The notes beneath the pieces were generated by a model. It made no database searches and had not been told where the DNA came from. It saw only the letters and a list, made by a program, of their open reading frames with translations. From positions 65,509 to 129,508 of the forward strand of contig JADKCG010000008.1 in NCBI GenBank assembly GCA_016714745.1: a stretch of 64,000 nt of DNA, in the 5' to 3' direction. Made by a program: the position numbers and the translations under genes. The stretch is from Elusimicrobiota bacterium (GTDB lineage: Bacteria; Elusimicrobiota; Elusimicrobia; FEN-1173). Position 1 is the first letter of the stretch. Every line of letters starts with the position of its first letter. Of this stretch, positions 17,974 to 27,158 are shown one piece after another.

Positions 17974-18002
17974 TTGTACAATTTCGCCCAGTGTTTTATT
18001 AT
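17974..18002 (+). promoter_or_regulatory. Promoter of ppx, apparently giving a leaderless mRNA
   Basis: TTGTAC (17974-17979), 17 bases, TATTAT (17997-18002). The ppx ATG starts only nine bases after the -10 box and no ribosome-binding site precedes it, so transcription would start at or just before the start codon. The same spacing is found at the citrate synthase gene. Confidence 0.55.
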
Positions 18003-18011
18003 GGATAACCC

Positions 18012-19526
18012 ATGCGCATTGCTCTGATTGATCTCGGGACCAACGCGGTTCGGTTCGACGTGGTGGACATCGCGTCGGACGGAACCGCCCGGCGGCTCCA
18101 TCGGGAACGGTTGGCGGTGCGGTTGGGCGAGGGCGTTTTCCGGACGGGCCGGTTGGCCAAAACGGCCATGGGGCGGACCTTGGCGGCTTTTGAAAGTTTT
18201 CAAAAGACTTGTCGAGAATTGAATGCCGGACGTGTCACGGCGTTCGGTACCAGCGCTCTTCGGGACTCGGCCAACAGCGATGTATTTTTAAGCCTTCTTA
18301 AACGCCGAACCGGGTTCGATGTTCGCGTGATCTCTGGGAAAGAGGAAGCCCGTCTTATTGCCCAGGGCATTTTGGCCCACGAGGAACGGGACGCCAAGGA
18401 CATCACGGCGCTCGTGGACATCGGAGGGGGAAGCGTGGAGATCACCCTCTGCCGCGGTCGACGGATCCTCCGGTCCACGAGTTTTAAGTTGGGGGTGGCC
18501 CGTCTTCAACAGGTTTATCTGAAAACGGTCCCGCCTCAACCTGCTCAGGGAGACCATTCCCCCGTCACCAAACTTCACCGTCATGTTCAGAGCCTGTTGG
18601 CCGAAGGCGCCCCTCGGGGCGGATGGCCGGATGTCTCCCGAATCATTGGGTCGGCGGGCACCATTCGCGCGTTGGACAGAATCCAGCGGACCGCTAAGGG
18701 AGGTGCCCTTACGGCCAAGACGCTTCGGGTGTGGGCCGAGCGTCTCGTCCCTCTTTCTCCCGCCGGTCTTGCCCGGGTGCCGGGCATGGAACCCAAACGT
18801 ATTGAAACAATTTTGGCGGGGGCCATCGTGTTGGAAGAAATTGTCCGTGCCCTGAGGGCCGATAAGGTGGAACCCACCGATTTTTCATTAAGGGACGGCA
18901 TGCTCGAAGAAGAGATCGCCACGGTTCGCCGGGGCGTGGGGACGGCGTTGGACTTTCACCTCAAAGATGTGTTTGAAAAGGCCCGTTTCTGGGGCCAGCC
19001 GGCGCGGCATCTCCACCACGTGGAAGGGTTTGCTAAAACGCTTTTTGATCGGTTGGCGCCCGTTCACCGCTTGGGCAGATCCTGGCGCGACTATTTGGTG
19101 GCCGCCGCGTGGCTTCAAGACGTGGGCGAATCGGTGAGCCCGGTCCACCATGAACGCCATTCTTACTACATGATCAAAAACGGAGATTTTCCAGGAGTGG
19201 ATGCCTGGGAGCTTGAGTTTGTCGGTCAGTTGGTCCTTTGGCACAAGGGGGGAAAACTCGCACGTGCGGAGATTCCGTTCCAAGAGGCCTTTCGCCGAGG
19301 GGCGTTTCTTCGGCTTCTTTCTCTTCTTCGGATCGTCGACGCTTTAGAGAAGCCCCAGGCCCATTTGGTCACGCTTCGGGCGGTCCGAAGAGAGCGGGGC
19401 CGGGTTCAACTGGATTTAGAGGGCGAACGATCGGCGGTCAACCTGGCGGTTTTGCGGGTGGAACAAAAAAAAGAGCTGTTCGAGAAAGTCTTCCATCTTT
19501 TCTTGGCGGCCCGCGCCCGAAAATAA
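18012..19526 (+). CDS. ppx: Exopolyphosphatase, Ppx/GppA family
   Basis: Degrades polyphosphate (or pppGpp) by removing terminal phosphate. The 504-residue protein opens with the actin-like phosphate loop IALIDLGTNAVRFDVV, has VISGKEEARLI and the second loop VDIGGGSVEI, and a C-terminal HD-like helical domain (HHVEGFAKTLFDRL, AAWLQDVGE, HHERHSYYMI), the layout of long Ppx proteins such as E. coli Ppx. It is close to ppk1 and the pst genes, so polyphosphate turnover is the likely role. The start directly follows a -10 box, implying leaderless translation. Confidence 0.93.
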   Translation: MRIALIDLGTNAVRFDVVDIASDGTARRLHRERLAVRLGEGVFRTGRLAKTAMGRTLAAFESFQKTCRELNAGRVTAFGTSALRDSANSDVFLSLLKRRTGFDVRVISGKEEARLIAQGILAHEERDAKDITALVDIGGGSVEITLCRGRRILRSTSFKLGVARLQQVYLKTVPPQPAQGDHSPVTKLHRHVQSLLAEGAPRGGWPDVSRIIGSAGTIRALDRIQRTAKGGALTAKTLRVWAERLVPLSPAGLARVPGMEPKRIETILAGAIVLEEIVRALRADKVEPTDFSLRDGMLEEEIATVRRGVGTALDFHLKDVFEKARFWGQPARHLHHVEGFAKTLFDRLAPVHRLGRSWRDYLVAAAWLQDVGESVSPVHHERHSYYMIKNGDFPGVDAWELEFVGQLVLWHKGGKLARAEIPFQEAFRRGAFLRLLSLLRIVDALEKPQAHLVTLRAVRRERGRVQLDLEGERSAVNLAVLRVEQKKELFEKVFHLFLAARARK

Positions 19527-19548
19527 GCAATGTGATTTGAGGGGGAAA

Positions 19549-19971
19549 TCATTCCCAGGGGTTTTGGTAGGAAACACCGGTGGGGTCCACGTCTTGAACG
19601 TTTCGCGTCACAAAAATAAGATTGTGGTCCAGGGCTGTGGCGGCCAACAAACCATCGATCACATGGACGGGTTTCCCCTGGGATTGCGCCCTTGCCGCCA
19701 ATAAGCCCCATCGGTCCGCGATCTGTTCCGTCACCGGAAGGATCCGGTCTGAAAAACGGTCCGGAAGGTCTTTTTCCAGCCATGTTTCCAAGCGGGATTT
19801 CCGGGTGCTTTGGGGTAAAAGAGAAATCCCTTTTCGAATTTCTCCCAATGTCAGGACACTCAAGAAAAGCGCGTCTTCGTCGGCTTCTCTCACCCAACGA
19901 ACCACATTCGGTTGGGGTTTGGGTTTGATCAATTCGGATATGACATTGGTGTCCAAAAGGAACCCGCTCAT
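19549..19971 (-). CDS. vapC: PIN-domain toxin, VapC family
   Basis: Putative ribonuclease toxin of 140 residues. PIN-domain acidic residues are visible in FLLDTNVISEL, TLGEIRKGI and HVIDGLLAATA, and the end has IFVTRNVQDVDPTGV, typical of this VapC group. The start overlaps the stop of the antitoxin gene by four bases, the normal arrangement for a toxin-antitoxin pair. RNA target unknown. Confidence 0.9.
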   Translation of the reverse strand: MSGFLLDTNVISELIKPKPQPNVVRWVREADEDALFLSVLTLGEIRKGISLLPQSTRKSRLETWLEKDLPDRFSDRILPVTEQIADRWGLLAARAQSQGKPVHVIDGLLAATALDHNLIFVTRNVQDVDPTGVSYQNPWE

Positions 19972-20255
19972 ATATCCGACGGACGGTCATGGTCTGCGCT
20001 TCGTCTGAGGTCCAGCTTGGTGCTGGCTAAAGGGGAATGGGCAAAGAAATCCACCAGGGACCCGCGTCGTGCGTGGCGGCGCTGGAGAGAGAGAAAGTCC
20101 TCTTCGGCCATCAAGACCACGGTTTCTTTCCCATGATGGGACACGCGTTGGGCCCCTTCGGTTCTCGTTTTCCGAAACAATTCACTGAACCGCGCCTTGG
20201 CTTCCTGCACCTGCCAATGGCCACGTCCCAAAGGTCGTTTGTATTTTAAGGACAT
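19968..20255 (-). CDS. Phd/YefM-type antitoxin
   Basis: Antitoxin partner of the VapC-type toxin, 95 residues. The segment WQVQEAKARFSELFRKT is the standard N-terminal part of the Phd/YefM fold, which in other members binds the promoter; the C-terminal part should cover the toxin active site. I start it at the ATG at 20255 with GGAGGG in front; an upstream in-frame ATG at 20273 has no such site. Its own promoter lies just upstream. Together the two genes form a small independent unit behind ppk1. Confidence 0.85.
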   Translation of the reverse strand: MSLKYKRPLGRGHWQVQEAKARFSELFRKTRTEGAQRVSHHGKETVVLMAEEDFLSLQRRHARRGSLVDFFAHSPLASTKLDLRRSADHDRPSDI

Positions 20256-20278
20256 AGTAGGCCCTCCCCCCATTCAAA

Positions 20279-20324
20279 CCAGTCTGACTAGATACATTAT
20301 AAGCCGCTTTCCCATAGCTGTCAA
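20279..20324 (-). promoter_or_regulatory. Consensus promoter and operator-like palindrome of the toxin-antitoxin pair
   Basis: Read on the minus strand there is TTGACA (20324-20319), exactly 17 bases, then TATAAT (20301-20296): a perfect sigma-70 promoter. About five bases further the palindrome AGTCTGACT (20281-20289, arms AGTC/GACT) covers the expected transcription start, a good place for autorepression by the antitoxin. The antitoxin ATG follows at 20255. Confidence 0.8.
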
Positions 20325-20338
20325 GACCGCCTTCGCCT

Positions 20339-22462
20339 TCAATGAAGCGGGGTTTCACGACAAAGCGGGGTACCTTGGTATTCGCGGCGTGCCAATTCTT
20401 CGAAACACGCCTGGGCTCGGACGGGGGAAGGAAGGCGAAGGTGCCCGGGGATCGGACGCACGAGCGAGGGGGAGCGTTTGCGCCAGGTCCCTTGGGGCGT
20501 CAATTCCCTGGCTTTCACTGAGTCGGCAATGTAGATCGGGATGACCACGTCCTTAATGAACCGGCGAATCCGGTCGTCCAAAATCGGGAAAGCGATTTCC
20601 AGACGCGAAAAGAAATTTCGCGGCATCCAGTCGGCGCTGGAGAGATACATCCGGTTGGAATCTCCGAAATAGAAGATGCGGCTGTGTTCCAAAAATCGGT
20701 CGACGATGGAAAGGACCCGAATGTTGTCGCTAAGCCCTTTGACCCCCGGGATCAGCGAGCACGCCCCCCGCACCATTAAATTCACCCGCACCCCGGCTTG
20801 GGAAGCGCGATAAAGACTTTCAATAATCCCCTCATCGACAAGAGCGTTCACTTTTGCGAAAAGGGACGCGGGGCGCCCGGCGCGCGCCGCGTCGGTTTCG
20901 GATTCGATCAATTGCAAAAGCAATCGATGGAGGCGGGCCGGGGCGGGGACAACGGTTTTAAATCCGCTCGGCACGTCGCCGCGGCAAAGGGCGTCAAAAA
21001 AGATTTGGGCGTCTTCCCCGTATTCGGGCCGGGAGCTGAGGATTGCCAAGTCCTCATAGGCCCGCGCGGTGGCGGCGTTGTAATTGCCGGTGGACAGGTG
21101 GGTGTAACGCCGCTCGACCCCCTCTTCTCGACGGGTGACCAACGCCACCTTGGCGTGAAGCTTGAGCCTCCCGAACCCGAAGGCGACTTCCACCCCGGCT
21201 TTTCTCAGCTGGTCGGCCAGGCGGAGATTGTTCATCTCGTCAAACCGGGCGCGAAGTTCAATCACCACGCGGACGCGTTTTTTGGCGAGGGCGGCGTTTT
21301 TGAGCGCGTCGATGACCGGCGAGAGCGCGTCCATTCGATACACCGTCTGTTGGATCGAGGTGACGTCGGGATCTTTGGCGGCCGCTTGAATAAAATTGAC
21401 ATACCCGTCGAAACTCTCGTAGGGATGGTGCAAAAGGATATCCCGTTTTTTCAATTCTCTAAAAATAGAGGCGCGTTTCGCCAACGATCGCATGAGAAAG
21501 GGCTGGAGAAGCGGTAAGGTAAGCGTGGGTTCGGAACGGAAACGGGGGGGAAGTTTTCCCAAGGCGGACCATAGCCCAGACAGGTGAAGGCTTCCCGGCG
21601 CGAGATGGACTTGCCGCGGGGACAGCCGAAGTGCCGCCACACAGCGTTCCAAAAGGTCCAAACGGGCCTCGCCCCCATATTGAAGTCTTACCGGCCGACC
21701 ACGGTCCCGGGACCCCACCCCGGTTCGGATGAGGTCGGGAACCAAGGACGGATCTTCCTCGGAGATTTCCACCGGGATGTCCCCATCCCGCGTGAGTCGG
21801 AAAATGGCCGGGCGGTCTGGAATCCGAAAGGCTGTGCCGGCATGGCTCAGCAGAAGATCATCCAAAAAAAAGAGACGGTAAGGGCCGGATTCGGTCGAAT
21901 GAATATGAATGGGGGCCAGCCGCCGGGAAACAGTGACCCACACGTTTGACGGGAAAACAAGGGCGCATTTGAGGTTTTCCAAGAAACTGAGTCGGCTGGA
22001 GCGAAAAGGTTCTGGGGGCGAAAGGCCGGGCAATATGTCGCGGTTAAAAATTTCCTGACCGATGCGAAAGTTTTCGCTCTCCACGGGGGCCCGTCGAACC
22101 AAATGGATCCCTTTCGGTTCCAACGCCGACGCCAAGAGGTCCAACGTTTCCCCTTGTTTGGCCGCCAATCCGGTCACCATGTCCAACAACGTGTTCCGTG
22201 TTCCCAGGAGGTGGTGGGCCGCCAGACGATTCCGTTGCAATCGAATGGAACGATCCAACGAGGCGTAACGGATCATAAAAAATTCGTCCAGGTTGGAGGC
22301 GGTGATGGCAAGGAACTTAAGACGTTCCAGAAGCGGGTTGGAACTTGATCGGGCTTCCTCCAACACGCGTTCGTTAAACTGAAGCCCCCCCAGGTCCCGG
22401 TGAATAAAGGGACGGCCCGGAGAACTGAGGAGATGGGGAAGCGTTGGAAGAAACCGGGTCAT
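20339..22462 (-). CDS. ppk1: Polyphosphate kinase 1
   Basis: Makes polyphosphate from ATP. At 707 residues it has the full PPK1 layout: N-terminal domain (FIHRDLGGLQFNERVLEEA, ITASNLDEFFMIR), middle domain and the two phospholipase-D-like C-terminal domains. The phosphorylated histidine is expected in THLSTGNYN, as in other PPK1 proteins, with IELRARFDE and LHAKVALV before it. It follows phoU by 48 bases in the pst operon, linking phosphate uptake to storage. The C-terminus reaches into the promoter region of the toxin-antitoxin pair. Confidence 0.96.
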   Translation of the reverse strand: MTRFLPTLPHLLSSPGRPFIHRDLGGLQFNERVLEEARSSSNPLLERLKFLAITASNLDEFFMIRYASLDRSIRLQRNRLAAHHLLGTRNTLLDMVTGLAAKQGETLDLLASALEPKGIHLVRRAPVESENFRIGQEIFNRDILPGLSPPEPFRSSRLSFLENLKCALVFPSNVWVTVSRRLAPIHIHSTESGPYRLFFLDDLLLSHAGTAFRIPDRPAIFRLTRDGDIPVEISEEDPSLVPDLIRTGVGSRDRGRPVRLQYGGEARLDLLERCVAALRLSPRQVHLAPGSLHLSGLWSALGKLPPRFRSEPTLTLPLLQPFLMRSLAKRASIFRELKKRDILLHHPYESFDGYVNFIQAAAKDPDVTSIQQTVYRMDALSPVIDALKNAALAKKRVRVVIELRARFDEMNNLRLADQLRKAGVEVAFGFGRLKLHAKVALVTRREEGVERRYTHLSTGNYNAATARAYEDLAILSSRPEYGEDAQIFFDALCRGDVPSGFKTVVPAPARLHRLLLQLIESETDAARAGRPASLFAKVNALVDEGIIESLYRASQAGVRVNLMVRGACSLIPGVKGLSDNIRVLSIVDRFLEHSRIFYFGDSNRMYLSSADWMPRNFFSRLEIAFPILDDRIRRFIKDVVIPIYIADSVKARELTPQGTWRKRSPSLVRPIPGHLRLPSPVRAQACFEELARREYQGTPLCRETPLH

Positions 22463-22510
22463 GTGGCGCTCCCCAAAATCCCCCGTTGGTGGGCGCTAAA
22501 TCGGAGACGT

Positions 22511-23182
22511 TTAAGAAGAAATGGCCGAATGGCCATGGCGGATGTCTTTGCCGAGGACCATGTAGACCACGTCTTCGGCGATGTTGGTGGCGTGGTCGCC
22601 GATTCGTTCCATGTTTTTGGAAAGGAGAATCAGCTCCACAAAGGCTTCCGAGCGGGGCGGGTCGGTGCGGATCAGAGAGATCAACTCGGTCAAGGCCTTG
22701 GCCTTCAGCCGGTCTTCCTCCTCATCTTCGACCAGAACCCGCTGGGCCAACGCAACGTCCCGTCGCGCGTACGCATCCAAACTTTCCCGCAACATTTTTT
22801 GAGAAAGTTCCGCCATGCGGGTGACCATCGCAAGTTGGGGGACCGGGGGTTCTTTAAAGAGATGATAATAACCCGTTTGTCCGGCGTTGACGGCCATGTC
22901 GGCGATGCGTTCCAAATCTGAGTTCACTTTCATGGCGGCGGTCAAGAACCGCAAGTCAACCGCCATGGGCTGGTGGAGTGCCAACAGTTTCACGACGGTA
23001 TCGTCAATGTCCATGTGGAGCCGGTTGGCTTCCTCTTCCATGGCGAACACTTCCTCGGTCAGGGCGCTGTCCCGATCGACCAACGCTTTCACGGTTTTTT
23101 GGATCATGGATTCACAAAGGGCGCCCATGCCCAAAATTTTCTTTTCCAGCGCTTTCAAGTCTTGGTCAAAGTGTCGGTCCAT
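22511..23182 (-). CDS. phoU: Phosphate transport regulator PhoU
   Basis: Cytoplasmic regulator that signals phosphate sufficiency from the Pst transporter to PhoR and limits uptake. The 223-residue protein consists of two PhoU three-helix repeats, each with the metal-binding pattern EEEANRLHMDIDDTV and EDEEEDRLKAKALTEL, and RIADMAVNAG / RIGDHATNIAEDVVY in the last helices. It directly abuts pstB (stop and start share the same base position, 23182) and precedes ppk1. Confidence 0.96.
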   Translation of the reverse strand: MDRHFDQDLKALEKKILGMGALCESMIQKTVKALVDRDSALTEEVFAMEEEANRLHMDIDDTVVKLLALHQPMAVDLRFLTAAMKVNSDLERIADMAVNAGQTGYYHLFKEPPVPQLAMVTRMAELSQKMLRESLDAYARRDVALAQRVLVEDEEEDRLKAKALTELISLIRTDPPRSEAFVELILLSKNMERIGDHATNIAEDVVYMVLGKDIRHGHSAISS

Positions 23183-23985
23183 TATCCGAATCTCCCTGTG
23201 ATGTAGTCTTCGGTCAGTTTATTCGACGGGTTGGTGAAAATTTTTTCAGTTCGGTCGAACTCGGCCAGTTCTCCAATGTACATAAACCCGGTAAAGTCCG
23301 AAACCCGCGCCGCCTGTTGCATGTTGTGGGTCACGATCAAAATGGTGACCCGGTTTTTAAGTTCGGCCACCAGTTCCTCCACTTTCCCGGTGGCGATGGG
23401 GTCGAGGGCGCTCGTTGGCTCATCGAACAAAATGATCTCCGGGTCGGTCACCAAGGCCCGGGCGATGCAGAGTCGTTGTTGCTGGCCTCCGGAAAGATCC
23501 CCGCCCAAGGAATGCAACCGGTCCTTCACCTCCTCCCACAGGGCCGCCCCCCGGAGCGCGTGCTCCACCCGTTCCGCGATCGCGGACTTTTTGAGGTCAC
23601 CCCGCACCCGCAGGCCGTAGGCCACGTTCTCGAATAGGGTCTTCGGGAAGGGGTTCGCCTTTTGGAACACCATGCTGATCCTCATGCGAACCTCGATGGG
23701 GTCCACGTCTTTGCCCAAAATGTCCGTGTTCTCCGGAAAAAGGCGCAGGCTCCCCTCATACCGGTTTCCGGGGTAGAGGTCGTGCATCCGGTTGAAACAG
23801 CGGAGGAGGGTGGTTTTGCCGCATCCGGAGGGACCGATCAAGGCGGTCACTTTCTTTTCGGCCACCGCCAGGTTGATTTTTTTCAGGACCTGGTGGGTCC
23901 CGTAAAAGAAGCTGAGATCCTTGACGTCCGCCTTCACCGCGGCGCCGCTCAAAACCTGTGGGGGGGAGATCAATGTTTCTACCAT
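23182..23985 (-). CDS. pstB: Phosphate ABC transporter ATP-binding protein PstB
   Basis: ATPase of the high-affinity phosphate importer, 267 residues. Walker [10 protein letters not shown], signature LSGGQQQRL, Walker [14 protein letters not shown] and the switch histidine in IVTHNM are all present, as is the PstB-specific RMHDLYPG and [10 protein letters not shown]. It starts at the ATG at 23985 (AGAGGAT upstream), overlapping the true end of pstA by seven bases. A longer frame that joins part of pstA to pstB arises only from the pstA frame break and is not a real fusion. Confidence 0.96.
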   Translation of the reverse strand: MVETLISPPQVLSGAAVKADVKDLSFFYGTHQVLKKINLAVAEKKVTALIGPSGCGKTTLLRCFNRMHDLYPGNRYEGSLRLFPENTDILGKDVDPIEVRMRISMVFQKANPFPKTLFENVAYGLRVRGDLKKSAIAERVEHALRGAALWEEVKDRLHSLGGDLSGGQQQRLCIARALVTDPEIILFDEPTSALDPIATGKVEELVAELKNRVTILIVTHNMQQAARVSDFTGFMYIGELAEFDRTEKIFTNPSNKLTEDYITGRFG

Positions 23986-24882
23986 TTTATCCTCTTTCGG
24001 AACCGATATCGAATCCAGATGGCCGCGCCGTTCATGGCGATCGTCATGCCCATGAGCACCAAGCCTGCCGCCGCGGCGTTCAAGTGAAAAGCTTTTTGAG
24101 GGCGGGAGATCCAGTTGAAGGCTTGAATGGGCAGGACGGTACGGGGACTTGAGCCATTCAAACGAAAGGAAAGGGAATGTCCCCGTGAAAGGGGACCCGG
24201 GCAGGAACGCGATGAAGGTCAGGGCGCCGATGGTGATGAGGGGGGCGCTTTCCCCGATGGCGCGGGAGAGGCCGATGATCACGCCGGTCAGGATGCCCCC
24301 GGCGGAGTAGGGCAAGATGTGGTGGCGCACCAATTGCCACTTGGTGGCTCCGACGGCGAAGGCCGCCTCGCGGATGGAACTCGGGATGGTGCGGATCGAT
24401 TCGCGTGTCGCCATGATGACGATCGGCAGGATCAGGAGGGCCAGGGTCAGCCCCGCGGTCAAAACACTCATGCCGAAGTGGAATTTGTAGACGAAAAGAC
24501 CCAACGCCATTAAACCGTAGACGATGGAAGGGACCCCCGCCAAATTGGCGATGTTGATTTCGATCAGGGTGGTCATCCAATTTTTGGGGGCATATTCTTC
24601 CAGATAAATGCCCGCCGCGACTCCCATGGGGACGGCCGCCAGGGCGGTCACGAACATGACCACGCCGGTCCCTACCCACGCCGAAAGGATGCCGGCTTTT
24701 TCCGGGAAGCGGGACGGAAAAGAAGAGAAGAACGTCCAGTTCAAGCGGACGGTCCCGTCCCACGCCAGGTCGATCATGAGCGCCAGGAGCGTCACGATGC
24801 CCACCAGCGTGGCCACGAGGCCCAGGAAGGAGAAGATTTTGTCGGCCCGTTTACGTCGCGCGATGTCTTCTCGCGGTGTCAT
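23979..24882 (-). CDS. pstA: Phosphate ABC transporter permease PstA (one frameshift)
   Basis: Inner-membrane permease subunit, about 301 residues after repair, with six expected membrane helices; the permease loop with the EAA-like motif is [15 protein letters not shown]. The frame from the ATG at 24882 leaves PstA at about 24140, where SFEWLKSPY should continue as [10 protein letters not shown] in another frame; that second frame ends at 23979 with [14 protein letters not shown], the normal PstA end. Adding the dinucleotide AC at GTACGG (24139-24144 on the plus strand) joins them. Its start overlaps the pstC stop (TAATG). Confidence 0.92.
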
Positions 24883-25874
24883 TAATATTTCTCCCGGAAA
24901 CGTTGTCGCAAGATGTGCCCACCGATGTTGAAGACGAGGGTCATCAGCATCAGGGTCAACCCGGCGGCGAAGATGGTTTGGTAGCCCAAGCTCCCGTGGG
25001 GGAGGTCCCCCAGGGACACTTGGACGATGTAGGCCGTGATGGTGGCCGCGGGCTGAAGCGGGTTCAAGGTCAAATTGGGTTGCATGCCGGCCGCGATCGC
25101 CACCACCATGGTTTCCCCGATGGCACGGGAGAAGCCTAACACGTAAGCCGACGCCACGCCGCTCAACGCGGCGGGGAACACCACCCTCAGAGAAGTCTGA
25201 AACCGCGTGGCTCCCATGGCGTAGCTGGCTTCGCGGAGGTTCATGGGCACGGCCCGCATGGCGTCCTCCGACAACGAACTCACGTAGGGGATGATCATGA
25301 CCCCGATGACCAGCCCCGCCGATAACATATTGAACCCGGACAAGGAGGGAATGAAGGTTCGAAGGATCGGAGTCACGAACAGGAGCGCGAAGTAACCGTA
25401 CACCACGGTCGGCACCGCGGTGAGGAGTTCCAAGAAGGGTTTCACCGTTTCCCTCACGCGGGGGGGGGCGTATTCCGAAAGATAGATCGCGGTGATGGTG
25501 CCGACCGGAAGCGCCAGCAAGAGAGCCACGGCGGCCACCGTGGCCGTCCCGGCCACCAGGGGAAGGATGCCGTAATGGGCGTCGTCAAAAAGCGGCGTCC
25601 ACTGAGTGTCCGTCAAAAAATCGAGGAGAGGAATTTGCCTGAAAAACGACAGGGACTCGAACCCCAAAACCCCAACGATGCCCAAGGTGATGGCGATGGA
25701 GGAGGCCGCCGCGAAAAAGAGGGCCCACTGGATCCCCCGCTCGCGCCAACGTTGAAGGGCCCCCGGCCCCCGGAGCCGGGGGAGCGGTGGAAGCAGAGGC
25801 AATGGGTCCCCGGGCTGAAGGGCGGTGTTCGCGCGGGCCCCGGGCGCGCGCGACTTCTCTAGTAAGGAAAACAC
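24882..25874 (-). CDS. pstC: Phosphate ABC transporter permease PstC
   Basis: Partner permease of PstA, 330 residues. After a ~45-residue polar, proline-rich N-terminus comes the first helix ([22 protein letters not shown]), then the periplasmic loop and the permease core with [24 protein letters not shown] and [12 protein letters not shown], both typical of PstC. The start is probably the GTG at 25874, with GAGAG upstream; a nearby ATG is out of frame. It follows pstS after a gap holding a strong hairpin. Confidence 0.95.
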   Translation of the reverse strand: MFSLLEKSRAPGARANTALQPGDPLPLLPPLPRLRGPGALQRWRERGIQWALFFAAASSIAITLGIVGVLGFESLSFFRQIPLLDFLTDTQWTPLFDDAHYGILPLVAGTATVAAVALLLALPVGTITAIYLSEYAPPRVRETVKPFLELLTAVPTVVYGYFALLFVTPILRTFIPSLSGFNMLSAGLVIGVMIIPYVSSLSEDAMRAVPMNLREASYAMGATRFQTSLRVVFPAALSGVASAYVLGFSRAIGETMVVAIAAGMQPNLTLNPLQPAATITAYIVQVSLGDLPHGSLGYQTIFAAGLTLMLMTLVFNIGGHILRQRFREKY

Positions 25875-25948
25875 GTTTTTTCTCTCATGTGAGGAATTTA
25901 TTTTACAACCTTTGCAGAGCCTCCGGTGAAGGCCAGGGGATCAACAAA

Positions 25949-25988
25949 GGCCCCCGCCGCCCGCGGGGTGACCGGGGCGGCGAGGCCT
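25949..25988 (-). terminator. GC-rich hairpin between pstS and pstC
   Basis: On the minus strand the RNA would pair GGCCTCGCCGCCC with GGGCGGCGGGGGCC, followed by UUUGUU. It lies behind the pstS stop. A leaky terminator here would let the binding protein be made in excess over the permease, which is common in pst operons. Confidence 0.55.
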
Positions 25989-25992
25989 CCGT

Positions 25993-26979
25993 TTAAAGTT
26001 TGGGACGTCGGTTCAACAGCTCGTTAATTGAAACGCCCACCTCGGCTTTGCCGCCGAACGCGGTGCCGGCTTGGCCCTTTTGGAACCGTTCCAGCACTTG
26101 GGTGTATTCCGCGTCGGGAAGCGGCACGTATTTCACTTCGCTCACCAGTTTCGGCGCGTGCGTGATGTAGAATTCGACGAACCGTTTGACCTCGGGTTTC
26201 CGCATTGATTTTTTTGCGACGTAGATGAAGATCGGTCGCGAAAGAGGGGCGTACGTCCCCCCCTTCACCGTCTCCATGGAAGGGAGCACTCCGCCCTTCC
26301 CGCCGTCAACGGCGACGGCCTGGAGGGTGTCTTTGTTTTCCATGTAGTAGGCCAACCCGAAATAACCCAGGCCGCCCTCGTCGTTCGCGACGCCCTGCAC
26401 CAGGACGTTGTCGTCTTCGGAAGCGGTGAAGTCGCCCCGGCTGGACTTGGATTTCCCAACGACGGCTTCCGTGAAGTAGTCGAAGGTTCCGGAATCCGCG
26501 CCCGGACCGTAGAGCTTAATGGCCTTGTCGGGCCACTTCGAGTTCACTTGGTTCCACCTCACGATCTTGCCCTGGGCCGCAGGTTCCCAGATCGTCTTTA
26601 GTTCGGCCACGGTCATGGTTTTGGCCCAGGTGTTTTTGGGGTTGATCACCACGGTCAAGGCGTCGAAGGCCACCGGAAGTTCAACATATTGGATGCCCAT
26701 CTCCAGGCAGGCGTCCATCTCTTTTCTAAGGATCGGGCGGGACGCGCCGGAAATGTCGGTTTCCCCGCGGCAGAACTTCTTGAACCCCCCGCCGGTGCCC
26801 GAAATGCCAACGGTGACCTGAGTCGCTTCCGTTTTCATGAATTCCTCGGCCACGGCTTCCGTGATGGGAAACACGGTGCTGGATCCGTCAATCTTAACGA
26901 TCTTTTTTTCAGCGGCCACCGGCAGGACGCCCCATACCAGGGCGAGAACCGTCAGACCGCGTAGGGTTGATTTCATCAT
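25993..26979 (-). CDS. pstS: Phosphate-binding protein PstS
   Basis: Periplasmic receptor for phosphate, 328 residues. The ATG at 26979 has TTGGAG upstream and leads into a signal peptide (cleavage near PVAAE). Binding-site motifs of the PstS group are visible: IDGSSTVFPITEAVAEEF, GISGTGGGFKKFCRGETDISGASRPI and GPGADSGTFDYF. It is the first gene of the pstSCAB-phoU-ppk1 operon and has a candidate PhoB box with a well-placed -10 element in front. Confidence 0.96.
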   Translation of the reverse strand: MMKSTLRGLTVLALVWGVLPVAAEKKIVKIDGSSTVFPITEAVAEEFMKTEATQVTVGISGTGGGFKKFCRGETDISGASRPILRKEMDACLEMGIQYVELPVAFDALTVVINPKNTWAKTMTVAELKTIWEPAAQGKIVRWNQVNSKWPDKAIKLYGPGADSGTFDYFTEAVVGKSKSSRGDFTASEDDNVLVQGVANDEGGLGYFGLAYYMENKDTLQAVAVDGGKGGVLPSMETVKGGTYAPLSRPIFIYVAKKSMRKPEVKRFVEFYITHAPKLVSEVKYVPLPDAEYTQVLERFQKGQAGTAFGGKAEVGVSINELLNRRPKL

Positions 26980-27001
26980 GTTATTCTCCAATGTTGGTTG
27001 C

Positions 27002-27034
27002 AGTCTACAACGCCGTTGTGACGAACGTGCGACG
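27002..27034 (-). promoter_or_regulatory. Candidate PhoB box and -10 element of pstS
   Basis: On the minus strand CGTCGCA-CGTT-CGTCACA (27034-27017) has the 7-4-7, 11-base-period layout of PhoB boxes. Nine bases downstream is TAGACT (27007-27002), a fair -10 box, and pstS starts 22 bases later. The same arrangement with the same CGTT spacer occurs in front of the porin gene at 28568-28585. Confidence 0.65.
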
Positions 27035-27065
27035 GAACCAATTGTTTTTGTGTCACGTAGATCTC

Positions 27066-27126
27066 AAGGGAAGCGTCCGAATGGGAAAGGAGGGAAACCA
27101 TCCGGACGCTTCCCTTAAACCGATTT
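27066..27126 (-). terminator. Long perfect hairpin behind the porin gene
   Basis: AAGGGAAGCGTCCG (27066-27079) and its exact reverse complement (27113-27126) form a 14-pair stem with a 33-base loop, placed just after the porin stop and before the pstS promoter on the minus strand. There is no clear T-run, so it may be a terminator, an mRNA 3' stabiliser, or both. Confidence 0.6.
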
Positions 27127-27158
27127 CAAACCCCGTCCCTCTCGGGGTTGGGTTTTGG

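Noticed and set aside
23182..24882. A continuous frame that looks like a PstA-PstB fusion protein.
   Set aside because: The middle segment matches neither family; the proper PstA end is present in another frame and PstB has its own ATG and ribosome site at 23985, so the apparent fusion is produced by the frame break near 24141.
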